A stretch of 22,494 nucleotides of DNA from an uncultured bacterium. GTDB lineage: Bacteria > Actinomycetota > Coriobacteriia > Coriobacteriales > Coriobacteriaceae. The stretch spans positions 1 to 22,494 of the forward strand of contig CAJMOF010000021.1 in assembly GCA_905215065.1 (NCBI GenBank), given 5' to 3'. Positions 5,350 to 14,484 of the stretch are shown here, piece after piece. Below the pieces are notes generated by a model, which searched no databases, was not told the origin of the DNA, and worked only from the letters and a program-made list of their open reading frames with translations. Numbering within the stretch: position 1 is the stretch's first letter; every line of letters begins with the position of its first letter. The translations under genes were made by a program, and so were the position numbers.

Positions 5350-5382
5350 AGTATATTAACCCGAAACTTTGCCCTTGTGCAA
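5350..5382 (-). promoter_or_regulatory. Possible promoter for tRNA-Pro
   Basis: On the minus strand TTGCAC (5377-5382) lies 18 bases before TAATAT (5353-5358), which overlaps a TATACT (5350-5355). The A/T-rich patch stands out in GC-rich DNA about 40 bases before the tRNA. Spacing to the better -10 (TATACT) would be 21, so the exact elements are uncertain. The tRNA could also be read through from coaBC. Confidence 0.35.
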
Positions 5383-5390
5383 GAACTTTT

Positions 5391-6605
5391 TTACAAATTT
5401 TGAAGCAAGTCCAAAATTGCATCTGCGAGCTGGGGTTTTGTTAGTACGGGAAGTTCTTGCGTGCCCGCTGTGCTCACGATCCAAGCTTTGTTGGTATCGG
5501 TTCCAAAGCCAGAATCGGCGCGCGAGACATCGTTGGCGATAATGGCATCGCAACCCTTGCGGGCGAGCTTTTGCTGCGCGTACTCCACGACGTTATCGGT
5601 CTCTGCCGCAAAGCCGATCACGCACCGTTCCCCCTTTTGGCGTGAAAGTTCGGCCAAGATGTCAACGGTCTCGACGAGCTCGATTTGATCCAGGCGCTCG
5701 TTGGCCTTTTTGAGCTTATGGTCCGCCGGGGCCGCCGGCGTGTAGTCGGCGACGGCGGCGGCGCAAATGGCCGCGTCGGCCGTCTGGAAGGCGCTCAGCG
5801 CTGCCTTGAGCATTTCTGAGGCGGTCTGTACGTGCACGCACTCCACACCGCGGGGAACGTCGAGCGATGTCGGTCCCAGCACGAGCGTGACGGCGGCACC
5901 GCGACGTGCGGCCTCCCCCGCCAGGGCGATACCCATCTTGCCCGAAGAACGGTTGCCAATGAATCGCACCGGGTCGATCGGCTCGTGCGTGGGGCCGGCG
6001 GTGATGACGATGCGCTTGCCCGTCAGGTCTTGCGGCACGGGGTTGAGCACCTCACAGACAGCCTCGACGATGTCCTCGGGCTCGCTCATGCGGCCCGTGT
6101 CCACGTCGCCGCACGCAAGGTAGCCGCTGCCGGGTCCCACCACGTGAACGCCGCGGTCGCGCAACGTGGCCATGTTGGCCTGCGTCGCCGGCGCCTTCCA
6201 CATGCCATTGTTCATGGCCGGCGCGATCACGACGGGCCGCGGCGTCGCAAGCAGCGTGGTGGAGATGAGGTCGTCGGCGATGCCGTTGGCCATCTTGGCG
6301 ATGATATTGGCCGTCGCGGGCGCCACGACCACCAGATCGGGCTCCTGCGCAAGCGAGATATGGTGGATGGGGTCAGACGGGTCGTCGAATAGCCCAACCG
6401 CGACCGGCTCATTGGTGAGCGCGCGGAACGTGAGCGGGCCCACGAACTCCGTGGCGTGCTCGCTCATAACGACCTTGACGTGCGCGCCGCGCTTTTGCAG
6501 CAGGCGCACGATATTGCACGACTTATAGGCGGCGATCCCGCCGGTAATGCCCAGCAGGATCGTTTTTCCCTCAAGTTGGATTGAATTGTTGGGTGCCGCC
6601 GTCAT
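5391..6605 (-). CDS. coaBC: Bifunctional phosphopantothenoylcysteine decarboxylase / phosphopantothenate-cysteine ligase
   Basis: Two steps of coenzyme A synthesis from 4'-phosphopantothenate: ligation to Cys (CTP-dependent CoaB) and FMN-dependent decarboxylation (CoaC). 404 residues, normal length. The CoaC half has ITGGIAAYK (20-28), the active-site His in IHHIS (about 81-82), PAMNNGMW (129-136), and the Cys in GYLACGDVDTGRM (C165). The CoaB half has ITAGPTHEPIDPVRFIGNRS and SGKMG (201-225), AAVADY (283-288) and the Lys-rich KLKK (297-300). The start at 6605 is two bases after the stop of the zinc-ribbon gene, so it is coupled to it. It is the last protein gene of the long minus-strand run, before the tRNA. 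Nothing unusual is seen. Confidence 0.95.
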   Translation of the reverse strand: MTAAPNNSIQLEGKTILLGITGGIAAYKSCNIVRLLQKRGAHVKVVMSEHATEFVGPLTFRALTNEPVAVGLFDDPSDPIHHISLAQEPDLVVVAPATANIIAKMANGIADDLISTTLLATPRPVVIAPAMNNGMWKAPATQANMATLRDRGVHVVGPGSGYLACGDVDTGRMSEPEDIVEAVCEVLNPVPQDLTGKRIVITAGPTHEPIDPVRFIGNRSSGKMGIALAGEAARRGAAVTLVLGPTSLDVPRGVECVHVQTASEMLKAALSAFQTADAAICAAAVADYTPAAPADHKLKKANERLDQIELVETVDILAELSRQKGERCVIGFAAETDNVVEYAQQKLARKGCDAIIANDVSRADSGFGTDTNKAWIVSTAGTQELPVLTKPQLADAILDLLQNL

Positions 6606-6607
6606 CG

Positions 6608-7327
6608 TTAGGCTTCCTTGCTCGGGAGTACCAGGAGACGATGGCAGTACGGGCAGTGCGTAATCTCACTGCCGTCGTGGTTGAGGTCGCTCATGGACGA
6701 CGCCTGCAGCGCGGTGTGGCAGACCGTGGGGATGTTGCCCTTGATGGTCTCGACGGCCAGGCCGCGGAACTGCTTAAGAAGACGTTCGTAGTCGGTGAGC
6801 ACGTCGGTCGGCAGCGTGGCGGCAAGCGCAGTGCGCTCCTTCGTGGCGGCTTCTATCTGAGCCTGCAGGTCGGCGGCCTTGGCGCGGGCGGCCTTGGTGT
6901 CGGCCTTCACGCCCTCCTCGAACTTGGCGATGATTGCCTGTGCGCGAGCCTCGCGGTCGAGCGCCTCCTTGTGGGCGACGACGACGTCCTTGCGGGTGTG
7001 CTCGATCTTGTCCAGGCGCTTGGCCAGGGTGGCGAGCTCGTTCTCCAGGTCCTGAACCTCGCGATAGTCGGAGCCGTCAACGTGACGCTTCTTGGCGGCC
7101 TCGATGGCGTTATTGGTCTGGATCTCGGTGGTGTTGAGATCGTCGAGCTCAATGTCCAGATCCTTGCGCTGGGCGTAGAGCTTGGTCATCTCGGACTTGA
7201 GCTTCACATAGGTCTTGCGCTTGGAAGCGAGCTCCTTGAGCTCCGGCATATTGGCAAGTTCGCTCTTGTTGCGGGCGAGCTCCAAATCGATCTGTTGCAG
7301 CTTGAGTAGCGTAGCGCCGGCGCTCAT
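6608..7327 (-). CDS. Coiled-coil protein with C-terminal zinc ribbon (C4-type, PF02591-like)
   Basis: 239 residues: about 170 residues of long charged helices forming a coiled coil (LKLQQIDLELARNKSELANM, then repeated KRLDKIEHTRKD-type heptads), followed by a compact zinc-binding end with C and H in PTVCHTALQ and then CPYCHRLLVL. The family is widespread in actinobacteria and often sits beside the Nif3-like gene, as it does here; its role is not established. The first knuckle has Cys-His where many members have CxxC. The ATG at 7327 has AAGGAGAG at 8 bases and overlaps the stop of the Nif3-like gene as ATGA. An in-frame ATG at 7363 would extend into that gene and is rejected. Confidence 0.85.
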   Translation of the reverse strand: MSAGATLLKLQQIDLELARNKSELANMPELKELASKRKTYVKLKSEMTKLYAQRKDLDIELDDLNTTEIQTNNAIEAAKKRHVDGSDYREVQDLENELATLAKRLDKIEHTRKDVVVAHKEALDREARAQAIIAKFEEGVKADTKAARAKAADLQAQIEAATKERTALAATLPTDVLTDYERLLKQFRGLAVETIKGNIPTVCHTALQASSMSDLNHDGSEITHCPYCHRLLVLPSKEA

Positions 7328-8133
7328 AAGTTCTCTCCTTTTGTCACAGTCCACCATTGGCAAGGGTTCAGTATTTTAATCGCATGACGGGGGTCGACCC
7401 CGGCGTCAACTGCAGAGTTCATCAATATATCAACGAACGGCTCCTCGGAGCGGTCGTGGCCGAGCAGAATCACGCTCAGGCCACGCAAGGCAAGGTCCTG
7501 CGCCACGTGGTATCCCGCCTCGCCCGTCACGATAACATCTGCGTTGGCAGCGATGGCAAGCTCTCCAAAGTCGCCCAGGGAGCCGCCCAATAAGGCGACG
7601 GTGCGGCACGGGTGCTCGGCCTCGCCCCACACGCGCGGGTCGCTGCCAAACGCCGTGGCAGCACGGGTGGCAAGATGGCGCAGCGTGCACGGGTCGTTGA
7701 GCGTTGCAAGCACGCCCAGGCCGGTGGCCTCGGGGTCGTCCACGTGCTCCAGTGAGCTTACGTGCTTTGCGCCTAGCAAATCGCTCAGGCGAACGCGCGC
7801 TTCGTGCGAGCGGTCCAGGTTGGTGTGAAGCGAGATGATGCTCACGCCGCAACGAGCTGCCTCGTACAGCGCGGCGCTACACTGGGGACGCGCGGAATCA
7901 GCCGGACAAAAGGCCTCGGGCGCCTTGATATAGATGGGATGATGCGTCAGCAGCACGTTGGCGCCGGACTCAAGGGCGCGGTGCACGTTGGCCTCGGTCG
8001 CGTCGAGTGCGCAGGCAACACCGGTGATCTCGGCAGCAGGATCTCCCACAGATAGCCCAACATGATCCCAGCCCTCGGCGTCCGTCTTGGGATAGCGTGC
8101 CAGTAGGGCGCGCTCGAGCTCGGCGACGATCAT
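7324..8133 (-). CDS. Nif3-like dinuclear metal-centre protein (YbgI / GTP cyclohydrolase I type 2 family)
   Basis: 269 residues. Metal-site motifs of the family are visible: GWDHVGLSVGD near the N-terminus (21-31), LLTHHPI (62-67), LHTNLD (102-107) and a C-terminal GHDRSEEP (usually GHxxSE). The family forms toroidal hexamers with a two-metal site; the physiological substrate is unsettled, with proposals including cofactor metabolism and GTP cyclohydrolase-like activity. The start (ATG 8133) overlaps the cysteine desulfurase stop by four bases, and its own stop overlaps the next start by four bases, so the three genes form one translationally coupled unit. Confidence 0.9.
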   Translation of the reverse strand: MIVAELERALLARYPKTDAEGWDHVGLSVGDPAAEITGVACALDATEANVHRALESGANVLLTHHPIYIKAPEAFCPADSARPQCSAALYEAARCGVSIISLHTNLDRSHEARVRLSDLLGAKHVSSLEHVDDPEATGLGVLATLNDPCTLRHLATRAATAFGSDPRVWGEAEHPCRTVALLGGSLGDFGELAIAANADVIVTGEAGYHVAQDLALRGLSVILLGHDRSEEPFVDILMNSAVDAGVDPRHAIKILNPCQWWTVTKGENL

Positions 8134-9308
8134 ACGGCACCTACGATCGAGAGCAGCGTCTGGGCAAAGTCGTCCAGGTCGTCTGGATTCACGCGATCAT
8201 CGAAGGAGATGCGCAAGGCACCCAGCGCCTGTTCGCGGCCGATGCCCATCGCGCTGAGCACGTGGCTCGGGTCCATGCTGCCACTCGAGCATGCCGAGCC
8301 TGCCGACACCTCAAAGCCGGCGGCGTCGAGCTTGATGATGAGTTCCTCGGAGTCCATGCCGTCAATGTAGATCGATACCATGCCGGGCAGACGGTCGGCT
8401 TGCGCGTAGTCACCCATGGTGGCGTGAATGCGCTGGTGGGCCGTAAGCGTGGCGTAGAGCTTGTCGGAAAGGGCTTGCAGCTTCGCGCGCTCCTGAGCCA
8501 CATGGGGCGTCAGAGACGAGGCGGCAGCGGCAAAGGCGAGCTGCGTGCGCAGGTCTTGCGTGCCGGCACGACGTCCGGCTTCCTGTCCGCCGCCAAAGAT
8601 GCGCGGGCGCAGCGGCGTGCGGTTCTTAAGGTAGAGCGCGCCGGATGCCACGGGGCCACCGATCTTGTGCGCGGCAACGGTCATGGCGTCAACTCCCAGC
8701 TCGGTGACATCGAGCGGAATATGCAGATACCCCTGGATGGCATCGGTGTGGAACGGGGCGCCAACGGTATGCGCGGCCGCGGCAAGCTCGCGGATGGGCT
8801 GCACCACGCCGGTCTCGTTGTTGGCAACCATGATGCTCACGAGCGCCACGTCGTCGCCTAGTAGCTCGACAAGCGCGGCAGGCTCAATGTAGCCCGCGCG
8901 GCAGGGCTGCACCAGGTCGACGGAAAAGCCGGCGGCACGCAGCAATGGCAGGTTGTCCAGAATCGAATCGTGCTCGATGGCAGATACGATCACGCGGTTG
9001 CGTTTACGGTCGCGCTGACGGGCGCCCTCGGCAAGACCGAGGAGCGCAAGTTGGTTTGCCTCGGTACCGCCGTTGGTCAAGATGATCTCGGACGGACGGA
9101 CGCGCGCGCCAAAGCTGCGGGCAATCTCGCGACGCGCGACTTCAAGGCGCGCAGCGGCCTTGCGGCCGAGCGAATGCAGCGAGTTGGGGTTGACGCCGGC
9201 AAGCTCGCTGTCGTCGTACTCGCGCTGCGCAAGGAGCGCCTCGGCGCGCATGGGCGTCGAGGCGGCATAGTCAAGATTCACGGGTATGCGGTTTTGACCT
9301 GCGGTCAT
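8130..9308 (-). CDS. Cysteine desulfurase (NifS/IscS family, PLP-dependent)
   Basis: Releases sulfur from L-cysteine as a persulfide for Fe-S clusters or tRNA thiolation, forming alanine. 392 residues. Class V aminotransferase features are present in order: NLDYAASTP (11-19), LTNGGTEANQLAL (78-89), SAIEHDS, VANNETG (161-167), HTDAIQ (187-192), the PLP lysine in AAHKIGGP (K215), and the catalytic loop Cys in SAGSACSSGS (C340). The SSGS after the Cys resembles group I/II border forms; I cannot decide between NifS, IscS and similar names. No scaffold gene (iscU, sufU) or mnmA lies beside it. Rpe ends six bases upstream. AGGAGG lies about 11 bases before the ATG, slightly far. Confidence 0.93.
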   Translation of the reverse strand: MTAGQNRIPVNLDYAASTPMRAEALLAQREYDDSELAGVNPNSLHSLGRKAAARLEVARREIARSFGARVRPSEIILTNGGTEANQLALLGLAEGARQRDRKRNRVIVSAIEHDSILDNLPLLRAAGFSVDLVQPCRAGYIEPAALVELLGDDVALVSIMVANNETGVVQPIRELAAAAHTVGAPFHTDAIQGYLHIPLDVTELGVDAMTVAAHKIGGPVASGALYLKNRTPLRPRIFGGGQEAGRRAGTQDLRTQLAFAAAASSLTPHVAQERAKLQALSDKLYATLTAHQRIHATMGDYAQADRLPGMVSIYIDGMDSEELIIKLDAAGFEVSAGSACSSGSMDPSHVLSAMGIGREQALGALRISFDDRVNPDDLDDFAQTLLSIVGAV

Positions 9309-9314
9309 AAGGGT

Positions 9315-9986
9315 TTATGCCTCCTGTGCGGCCTCGTTGCCCAGCTTCTGCAGCAGCGCAACCTCGGCAGCGGGATCTTCGGACTTAAATACGGCAGAAC
9401 CGGCCACGAGCACGTTGGCGCCGGCCTTGACGACCTCGACAATGTTCTTGGAAGAAATGCCACCGTCGACCTCGATGAGGGGCGAAACGCCGTGACGCTC
9501 GCACATGGCCCTGAGCTCGTGGAGCTTAGCGATGGTGCCCGGGATAAAGCTCTGACCGCCAAAGCCCGGGTTCACGCTCATGAGCAGCACCATATCGACG
9601 ACATCAATGATGCTCTCGAGTACGCACACGGGGGTGGCGGGGTTGAGCACCACGCCGGCCTTGACGCCGCGCTGCTGCAGATGCGTGAGCGTGCGGTGCA
9701 GGTGTGTGGAGGCCTCGTAGTGCACGGTGATCATATCGGCACCAGCGTCGGCATACCAATCGACGGTCTCGTCGGGGTTCGACACCATGAGGTGAGCGTC
9801 GACCGGCACGTCGGTGGAGCGCTTGACGGCCTTGAGGATATCAACGCCAAAGGTGAGGTTGCCGGTAAAGTGACCGTCCATGACGTCGAAGTGCACGTAG
9901 TCGGCACCGGCGATCTTATCGAGTTCGCCCTTAAGGTTGGCCATGTCGGCCGAAAGGACGGACGGAGCGATTTTAATGGAACCCAT
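9315..9986 (-). CDS. rpe: Ribulose-phosphate 3-epimerase
   Basis: Interconverts ribulose 5-phosphate and xylulose 5-phosphate in the pentose phosphate pathway. 223 residues, a complete TIM barrel: APSVLSADMANL (7-18), the metal-site HFDVMDGHF (32-40), DAHLMVSNP, MSVNPGFGGQSFIP, and the phosphate-binding EVDGGI followed by GANVLVAGSAVF. The ATG at 9986 is preceded by AGAAAGG at about 9 bases and lies 18 bases behind gpsA. All expected metal and catalytic residues are visible. Confidence 0.96.
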   Translation of the reverse strand: MGSIKIAPSVLSADMANLKGELDKIAGADYVHFDVMDGHFTGNLTFGVDILKAVKRSTDVPVDAHLMVSNPDETVDWYADAGADMITVHYEASTHLHRTLTHLQQRGVKAGVVLNPATPVCVLESIIDVVDMVLLMSVNPGFGGQSFIPGTIAKLHELRAMCERHGVSPLIEVDGGISSKNIVEVVKAGANVLVAGSAVFKSEDPAAEVALLQKLGNEAAQEA

Positions 9987-10004
9987 GGTAGTAGCCTTTC
10001 TGCG

Positions 10005-11012
10005 CTAGTCGGTGAGTCCGTAGAACTCCTGCGATGGGACGCGGTCGGTGAGAATTTCGAGCGCCCTATCCAAAGTAACACCGTTGTAGAGCGTTTGCTC
10101 CACGGCAAAGGTGAGCGGAATATCTACGCCCAGTGAACGGGCGAGCTCGCTGACGCTGCGGGCCGCGACGGCGCCCTCGACCACCATATGCGTGCGCGCC
10201 TGGTACTCGTCGAGCGACACGCCGTGGGCAAACTCGTAGCCAAAGGTGCGGTTGCGCGAATGCTCCGAGGTGCAGGTGGCGATGAGGTCACCCATGCCGG
10301 CAAGCCCCATGCAGGTCATGGCCTGGCCGCCGCGGGCGTGCACCAGGCGGCTGATTTCGGCCAGACCGCGCGTCATGATGAGGGCGAGCGTGTTATCGCC
10401 CGCGCCCGAGCCGGCGGAGATGCCGCACACGATGGCGATGACGTTTTTCATGGCGCCGCAGACCTCGACGCCCGTCATATCCTGCGACAGGTAGATGCGG
10501 AAGGCCGTGGAAAGCAGCAGCTCCTTAAAGGTCTCCCCTACCTGTTGGTCTTTGCTGGCGATGACGGCGGCCGAAAGCCCGCCGCGGCAGATTTCCTCGG
10601 CATGGTTGGGGCCCGAGAGCGCCGCCACGCGCGACTCGTTACCGATCTCGCTGGCAATGACCTCGCTCATAAGCAAGCCGGACTCGGGCTCGATGCCCTT
10701 GGTGAGGCACAGAACCGGCATCTCGTCCGCGATGAACGGCGCCGCCTGGTAGCAGACGTCGCGCAGGTGCGTCGAAGGCACGGCAAATATGATGGCCTCG
10801 GCGCCGTCGAGCGCCTGGGCTAAGTCCGTCGTGGCGACAACGTTTTCCGGCAGCAGGTAGTCCACCAGATAGCGGGGATTACGGTGCTCGCCGTTAATGC
10901 CGGCGGCCGTCTGCTCGCTGTGGGCCCACATGGTCACGCGCTCGGCGCGCGCGGCGGCAAGGCCGGCGACGGCGGTTCCCCAGGAGCCTGAGCCAATCAG
11001 CGCAACATTCAT
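10005..11012 (-). CDS. gpsA: Glycerol-3-phosphate dehydrogenase [NAD(P)+]
   Basis: Reduces dihydroxyacetone phosphate to glycerol 3-phosphate, the backbone for membrane lipids. 335 residues. The N-terminal Rossmann fold has IGSGSWGTAVAGLAA (6-20). Then come VPSTHLRDV, LTKGIEP (about 108), ALSGPNHAEEI, the catalytic Lys region VCGAMKNVIAIVCGI, and the substrate-binding GLAGMGDLIATCTSEHSRNR. It lies nine bases behind plsY, whose product uses glycerol 3-phosphate, so the pair supplies and consumes one metabolite. GGAGAGA precedes the ATG at 11012. Confidence 0.96.
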   Translation of the reverse strand: MNVALIGSGSWGTAVAGLAAARAERVTMWAHSEQTAAGINGEHRNPRYLVDYLLPENVVATTDLAQALDGAEAIIFAVPSTHLRDVCYQAAPFIADEMPVLCLTKGIEPESGLLMSEVIASEIGNESRVAALSGPNHAEEICRGGLSAAVIASKDQQVGETFKELLLSTAFRIYLSQDMTGVEVCGAMKNVIAIVCGISAGSGAGDNTLALIMTRGLAEISRLVHARGGQAMTCMGLAGMGDLIATCTSEHSRNRTFGYEFAHGVSLDEYQARTHMVVEGAVAARSVSELARSLGVDIPLTFAVEQTLYNGVTLDRALEILTDRVPSQEFYGLTD

Positions 11013-11021
11013 GACTCTCTC

Positions 11022-11705
11022 CTACTTATCGTCGGGCTCGGTGACGCGCTTGGTAAACGAGAGCTTGGACTCCTTACCGGCCATGAGCTTTTGGATATTC
11101 GAGCGATGGGCCCACACCACGGTGATGCCGATCATCGCCATGCAAAACTTGAGACCCAGGCTGCTGTACGGAAAGACCGCGCAGGCAGCGATAGGAAGAC
11201 CGATGGCGGCGGCAAGCGAGCCCACCGACACGTACTTGGTGATGGCGACGGCCACGATAAACATGCCCAGCAGCGACAGGCCAATGGGCCAGTACCAGGC
11301 AAGGATCACGCCCAAGCCCACGGCGATACCCTTGCCGCCATGGAAGTTGAGATAGGGAGAAAAGATGTGCCCCCACACGGCAGCGAGGCAAATGACGCCG
11401 AGCATCCAGTCGCCGGGGGCTCCAGGCGCCATGATGTTCGGCGGAAAACCATAGCCCAGATCGGCGATGAGCGGACGGGCGATAAGGACGCAGATGGCGC
11501 CCTTAAGGCAGTCGAGCAGCAGCGTGAGTGCGGCCACCTTGGGGCCGGCCACGCGCAGCGCGTTGGTGGTGCCGATGTTGCCGGAGCCCGCCTTGCGAAT
11601 GTCCGTGTGGTTGAACACACGGCCCAAGATCAGGCCAAACGGAATCGCCCCGATAAAGAACGAGACCACGGCGCAGATGGCGGTCAGCAGAATCGGATTA
11701 TGCAT
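11022..11705 (-). CDS. plsY: Acyl-phosphate:glycerol-3-phosphate acyltransferase
   Basis: Membrane enzyme making lysophosphatidic acid from acyl phosphate and glycerol 3-phosphate. 227 residues with about five to seven hydrophobic spans. Family motifs: SFFIGAIPFGLILGR near the N-terminus, the glycine-rich DIRKAGSGNIGTTNALR, LLDCLKGA, and HGGKGIAVGLG. The ATG at 11705 overlaps the end of der by eight bases; AAGGA lies about 9 bases before it. A longer in-frame start at 11816 would lie inside der and is rejected. Partner of gpsA (downstream) and of the plsC-type gene further upstream in the same run. Confidence 0.95.
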   Translation of the reverse strand: MHNPILLTAICAVVSFFIGAIPFGLILGRVFNHTDIRKAGSGNIGTTNALRVAGPKVAALTLLLDCLKGAICVLIARPLIADLGYGFPPNIMAPGAPGDWMLGVICLAAVWGHIFSPYLNFHGGKGIAVGLGVILAWYWPIGLSLLGMFIVAVAITKYVSVGSLAAAIGLPIAACAVFPYSSLGLKFCMAMIGITVVWAHRSNIQKLMAGKESKLSFTKRVTEPDDK

Positions 11706-13029
11706 CCTTTTGTTCCTTCTTCCTAAAGAAGAGTCGAATGGGCGTGCCGGCAAAATCGAAGGTCGAACGCATGCGGTTCTCCACGTAGCGCTGGTAGGTG
11801 TCGTTGACCAGGTCACTGTGGTTGACGAAGAACGTGAACGTCGGCGGGTTGACGCCCGTCTGGGTCACGTAGTGCATGCGCAGGCGGCGCTTGCCGTCCA
11901 CCACGGTATGGCCGAACTCGCGCAGGTCGGTGAGGAACGTGTTGAGGCGCGAGGTGCTGATCTTCTGCGAGCGCGTCTTTTCGGCGGCGTCGACCATCGC
12001 CCAGATCTTCTCGACGCTGCGGCCGGTGAGGGCCGAGATGCGCAGGTACTGGGCCCAGGGAGCCATGACGCCCAGACGGCGGTCGACGGTCTCCATGCAG
12101 GCCTCGCGCTTGCGGTCGTCGTCGAGCAGATCCCACTTGTTGAGCAGCACAACGATCGCGCAGCCGCGCTCGATGGCCAAGCCCATGACCTTCTGGTCCT
12201 GCTCGGTAACGCCCACGGAGGCGTCGACGACGAGCAGTGCCACGTCGGCGCGATCGATGGCGCGCAGGCCGCGAACCATGGAGTAGTACTCGATGTTCTC
12301 GTACACGGTGCTCTTCTTGCGAATACCCGCGGTGTCGACCATGCGGTAGTGCTTGCCGTTGCGCTCCACGACGGTGTCGATGGCGTCGCGCGTCGTGCCG
12401 GCAATGTTGGACACGATAGAGCGGTCGGCGCCCAGGATGCGGTTGAACAGCGAAGACTTACCGGCGTTGGGGCGGCCGATGATGGCCACGTTCAGCGCAT
12501 CAGGGAACTCATCGGCGACCTCCTCCTCCTCGGGCAACAGGGCCACGATGTCGTCGAGCAGGTCGCCCGTGCCGTGGCCATGCAGGGCCGAGAGCGGCGT
12601 GGGCTCGCCGATGCCGAGCGAATAGAACTCCCAGATGCTGTCGTTTTCGCGATCGGGGTTGTCGAGCTTGTTCACCAGCAGAAAGACCGGCTTGTCGCAG
12701 CGCTTGAGCATGCGGGCGACCGACTCGTCCTCCTCGGTGACGCCGGTGCGGCCATCGACCACAAACAGGATGACGGCGGCTTCCTCGGCGGCGGCAAGGG
12801 CCTGGTCACGGATGGACGTGGCGAAGACGTCATCGCTCTTGAGCGGTTCGATGCCGCCCGTGTCGACGATGGTGAACTCGCGGCCGTTCCAATCGGCCGT
12901 GTGGTACGAGCGGTCACGCGTGACGCCGCGGGACTCGTGGACGATGGCGTCCGAGGTCTGGGCCAGGCGGTTAACGAGCGTGGACTTGCCCACGTTGGGG
13001 CGTCCGACGACGGCGACGATAGGTTTCAT
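11698..13029 (-). CDS. der: Ribosome biogenesis GTPase Der (EngA)
   Basis: Two tandem GTPase domains and a KH-like C-terminus that act in 50S subunit maturation. 443 residues. Domain 1: GRPNVGKS (9-16), DTGGIE, NKLD. Domain 2: GRPNAGKSSLFNR, DTAGIRKK, NKWDLLDDD. The C-terminus after about residue 350 carries the KH-like region (LRMHYVTQTGVNPPTFTFFV) and ends in RLFFRKKEQKDA. The ATG at 13029 has AAAGGAGAG in front; the upstream extension to 13200 lies inside the DUF512 gene and is rejected. The DUF512 gene ends ten bases upstream, and plsY starts inside the 3' end. Confidence 0.97.
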   Translation of the reverse strand: MKPIVAVVGRPNVGKSTLVNRLAQTSDAIVHESRGVTRDRSYHTADWNGREFTIVDTGGIEPLKSDDVFATSIRDQALAAAEEAAVILFVVDGRTGVTEEDESVARMLKRCDKPVFLLVNKLDNPDRENDSIWEFYSLGIGEPTPLSALHGHGTGDLLDDIVALLPEEEEVADEFPDALNVAIIGRPNAGKSSLFNRILGADRSIVSNIAGTTRDAIDTVVERNGKHYRMVDTAGIRKKSTVYENIEYYSMVRGLRAIDRADVALLVVDASVGVTEQDQKVMGLAIERGCAIVVLLNKWDLLDDDRKREACMETVDRRLGVMAPWAQYLRISALTGRSVEKIWAMVDAAEKTRSQKISTSRLNTFLTDLREFGHTVVDGKRRLRMHYVTQTGVNPPTFTFFVNHSDLVNDTYQRYVENRMRSTFDFAGTPIRLFFRKKEQKDA

Positions 13030-13039
13030 CTGCTCTCCT

Positions 13040-14482
13040 TTAATGGGTAGGGTCAGTGGAAGTGTTAGAGTCTGCGGGCACAATGCCAAGGATGCGCTCC
13101 AGGGTATCGAGCAGCTCATGCGGCATGGTCGACACCACATGAACCTCGGCGCCGCGACTGGTAAGGCTTGCGAGTAAATCGTCACGATGATACTCGTCAA
13201 GCGTCATGCCGTCAGCGTTGAACATGAGCTTAGGCACAAAGAGCATAACCCCCGACAGATCTTGGGGCAGCTGCTCCAGAATGTCACACGCGACGATGAG
13301 GCCGGTCACGTCCACGTTGCCGCCAAAGTAGCGGTTCTTGATGGCTGTGACGGTGCCGCCGAGACCATGCGGCGACTCCACAAAGCGTGCCACGGTGTCT
13401 CGCGCGCTGGCGCCCGAGAGGCACAGCAGGTGCTGGCTGCGGGCGGCGATGGCCTCGCGGACGCGGGCCAGTCGCTCAGTATCGGTAGTCAACACGTCGT
13501 CGGTCTCGTCCAGATACGAGCGGATCATGCCGATGCCGTCGTAGTACTGCGGATAGCCGTCGTAAAAGTCTGCCTCGGGAGGATCGATGCCGGCGTCCAG
13601 ATAGAACTCGTCGCTCATCTGGAAGGTATGGCGGCCAAAACGCTCGTACGCGCGGTCCTGGAAGGGTCGGATCATGGCAATGGTCTCGCGCGCCAGTTCG
13701 GGCTTGTCGCTGTATGACCAGCTAAAGCGGTTTTGGTGTTTGGTAAAACCGAGCGGCACAATGCCCAGGCTTGTGATTTGCTCATGCTCCTCGCAAAAGC
13801 GCAGGGTCTTTTCCAGCTCCTCGCCGTCGTTCATGCCGGGACACAGCACAATCTGCGCGTGGATCTCGATGCCGGCGGCCATGATGGCCTCGAGCACGTC
13901 CATGCCACGCTGGGCGTTGCGGCCCATCATGCGGCGGCGGACGTCGGGACTCACGGCGTGGACCGACACGTTCATGGGGCTCATGTTGCGGTCGATGACG
14001 TTTTGCACGTCCTCGTCGGAAAGGTTCGTGAGCGTGACAAAGTTACCCTGTAAAAAGCTCAGGCGATAGTCGTCGTCGCGAATGTAGAGCGTGGAGCGGC
14101 CGCCCTTGGGCAACATGGTCATAAAGCAGAACACGCAGGCGTTGACGCAGGTACGCATGCCGTCAAAGATGGGGCCGTCGAACTCCAGGCCCCAGTCCTC
14201 GCCCGGGAAGCGGTCGAGCTCGACGGGGGTGACGGTGTCGTCGCGCGGGTCGAAAACCTCCAGCTCGACGGTATCGTCATCGGCCTCCCAGAGCCACACG
14301 ATCATGTCGGTGAGTTGCTCGCCGTTGACCGTGAGCACGCGCATGCCCGGCTCGATTCCCACATCCCATGCGGGCGACTCGGGACGCACGTTCTTAACGA
14401 GCGCACCCTCACCCGGCTCGGGGTCGCGGCTGCGCCCGTAATCGGCCACCTCGGCGGCGTATGCGGGTACGGTCTGGTCCAT
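13040..14482 (-). CDS. DUF512 protein: PDZ-like domain plus radical-SAM-like Cys motif
   Basis: 480 residues. A PDZ-like domain at about 25-75 (ALVKNVRPESPAWDVGIEPG, RVLTVNGEQL) is followed by CVNACVFCF, a CxxxCxxC motif (C112, C116, C119) typical of radical SAM enzymes, then a TIM-barrel-like region (SVHAVSPDVRRRMMGRNA, QIVLCPGMND) and the C-terminal DUF512 region. The family occurs next to der in many Gram-positive and cyanobacterial genomes, as here; its reaction is unknown. The ATG at 14482 is two bases past the ispH stop (14485-14487), so it is coupled to ispH. The longer frame to 14587 runs inside ispH and is rejected. Confidence 0.88.
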   Translation of the reverse strand: MDQTVPAYAAEVADYGRSRDPEPGEGALVKNVRPESPAWDVGIEPGMRVLTVNGEQLTDMIVWLWEADDDTVELEVFDPRDDTVTPVELDRFPGEDWGLEFDGPIFDGMRTCVNACVFCFMTMLPKGGRSTLYIRDDDYRLSFLQGNFVTLTNLSDEDVQNVIDRNMSPMNVSVHAVSPDVRRRMMGRNAQRGMDVLEAIMAAGIEIHAQIVLCPGMNDGEELEKTLRFCEEHEQITSLGIVPLGFTKHQNRFSWSYSDKPELARETIAMIRPFQDRAYERFGRHTFQMSDEFYLDAGIDPPEADFYDGYPQYYDGIGMIRSYLDETDDVLTTDTERLARVREAIAARSQHLLCLSGASARDTVARFVESPHGLGGTVTAIKNRYFGGNVDVTGLIVACDILEQLPQDLSGVMLFVPKLMFNADGMTLDEYHRDDLLASLTSRGAEVHVVSTMPHELLDTLERILGIVPADSNTSTDPTH

Positions 14483-14484
14483 GG

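Noticed and set aside
11467..13050. 527-codon plus-strand open frame opposite der and plsY
   Set aside because: It runs antisense to two clear genes. Long antisense frames are expected from GC-rich codon use, and its translation is rich in His, Gly and Val without any domain pattern.
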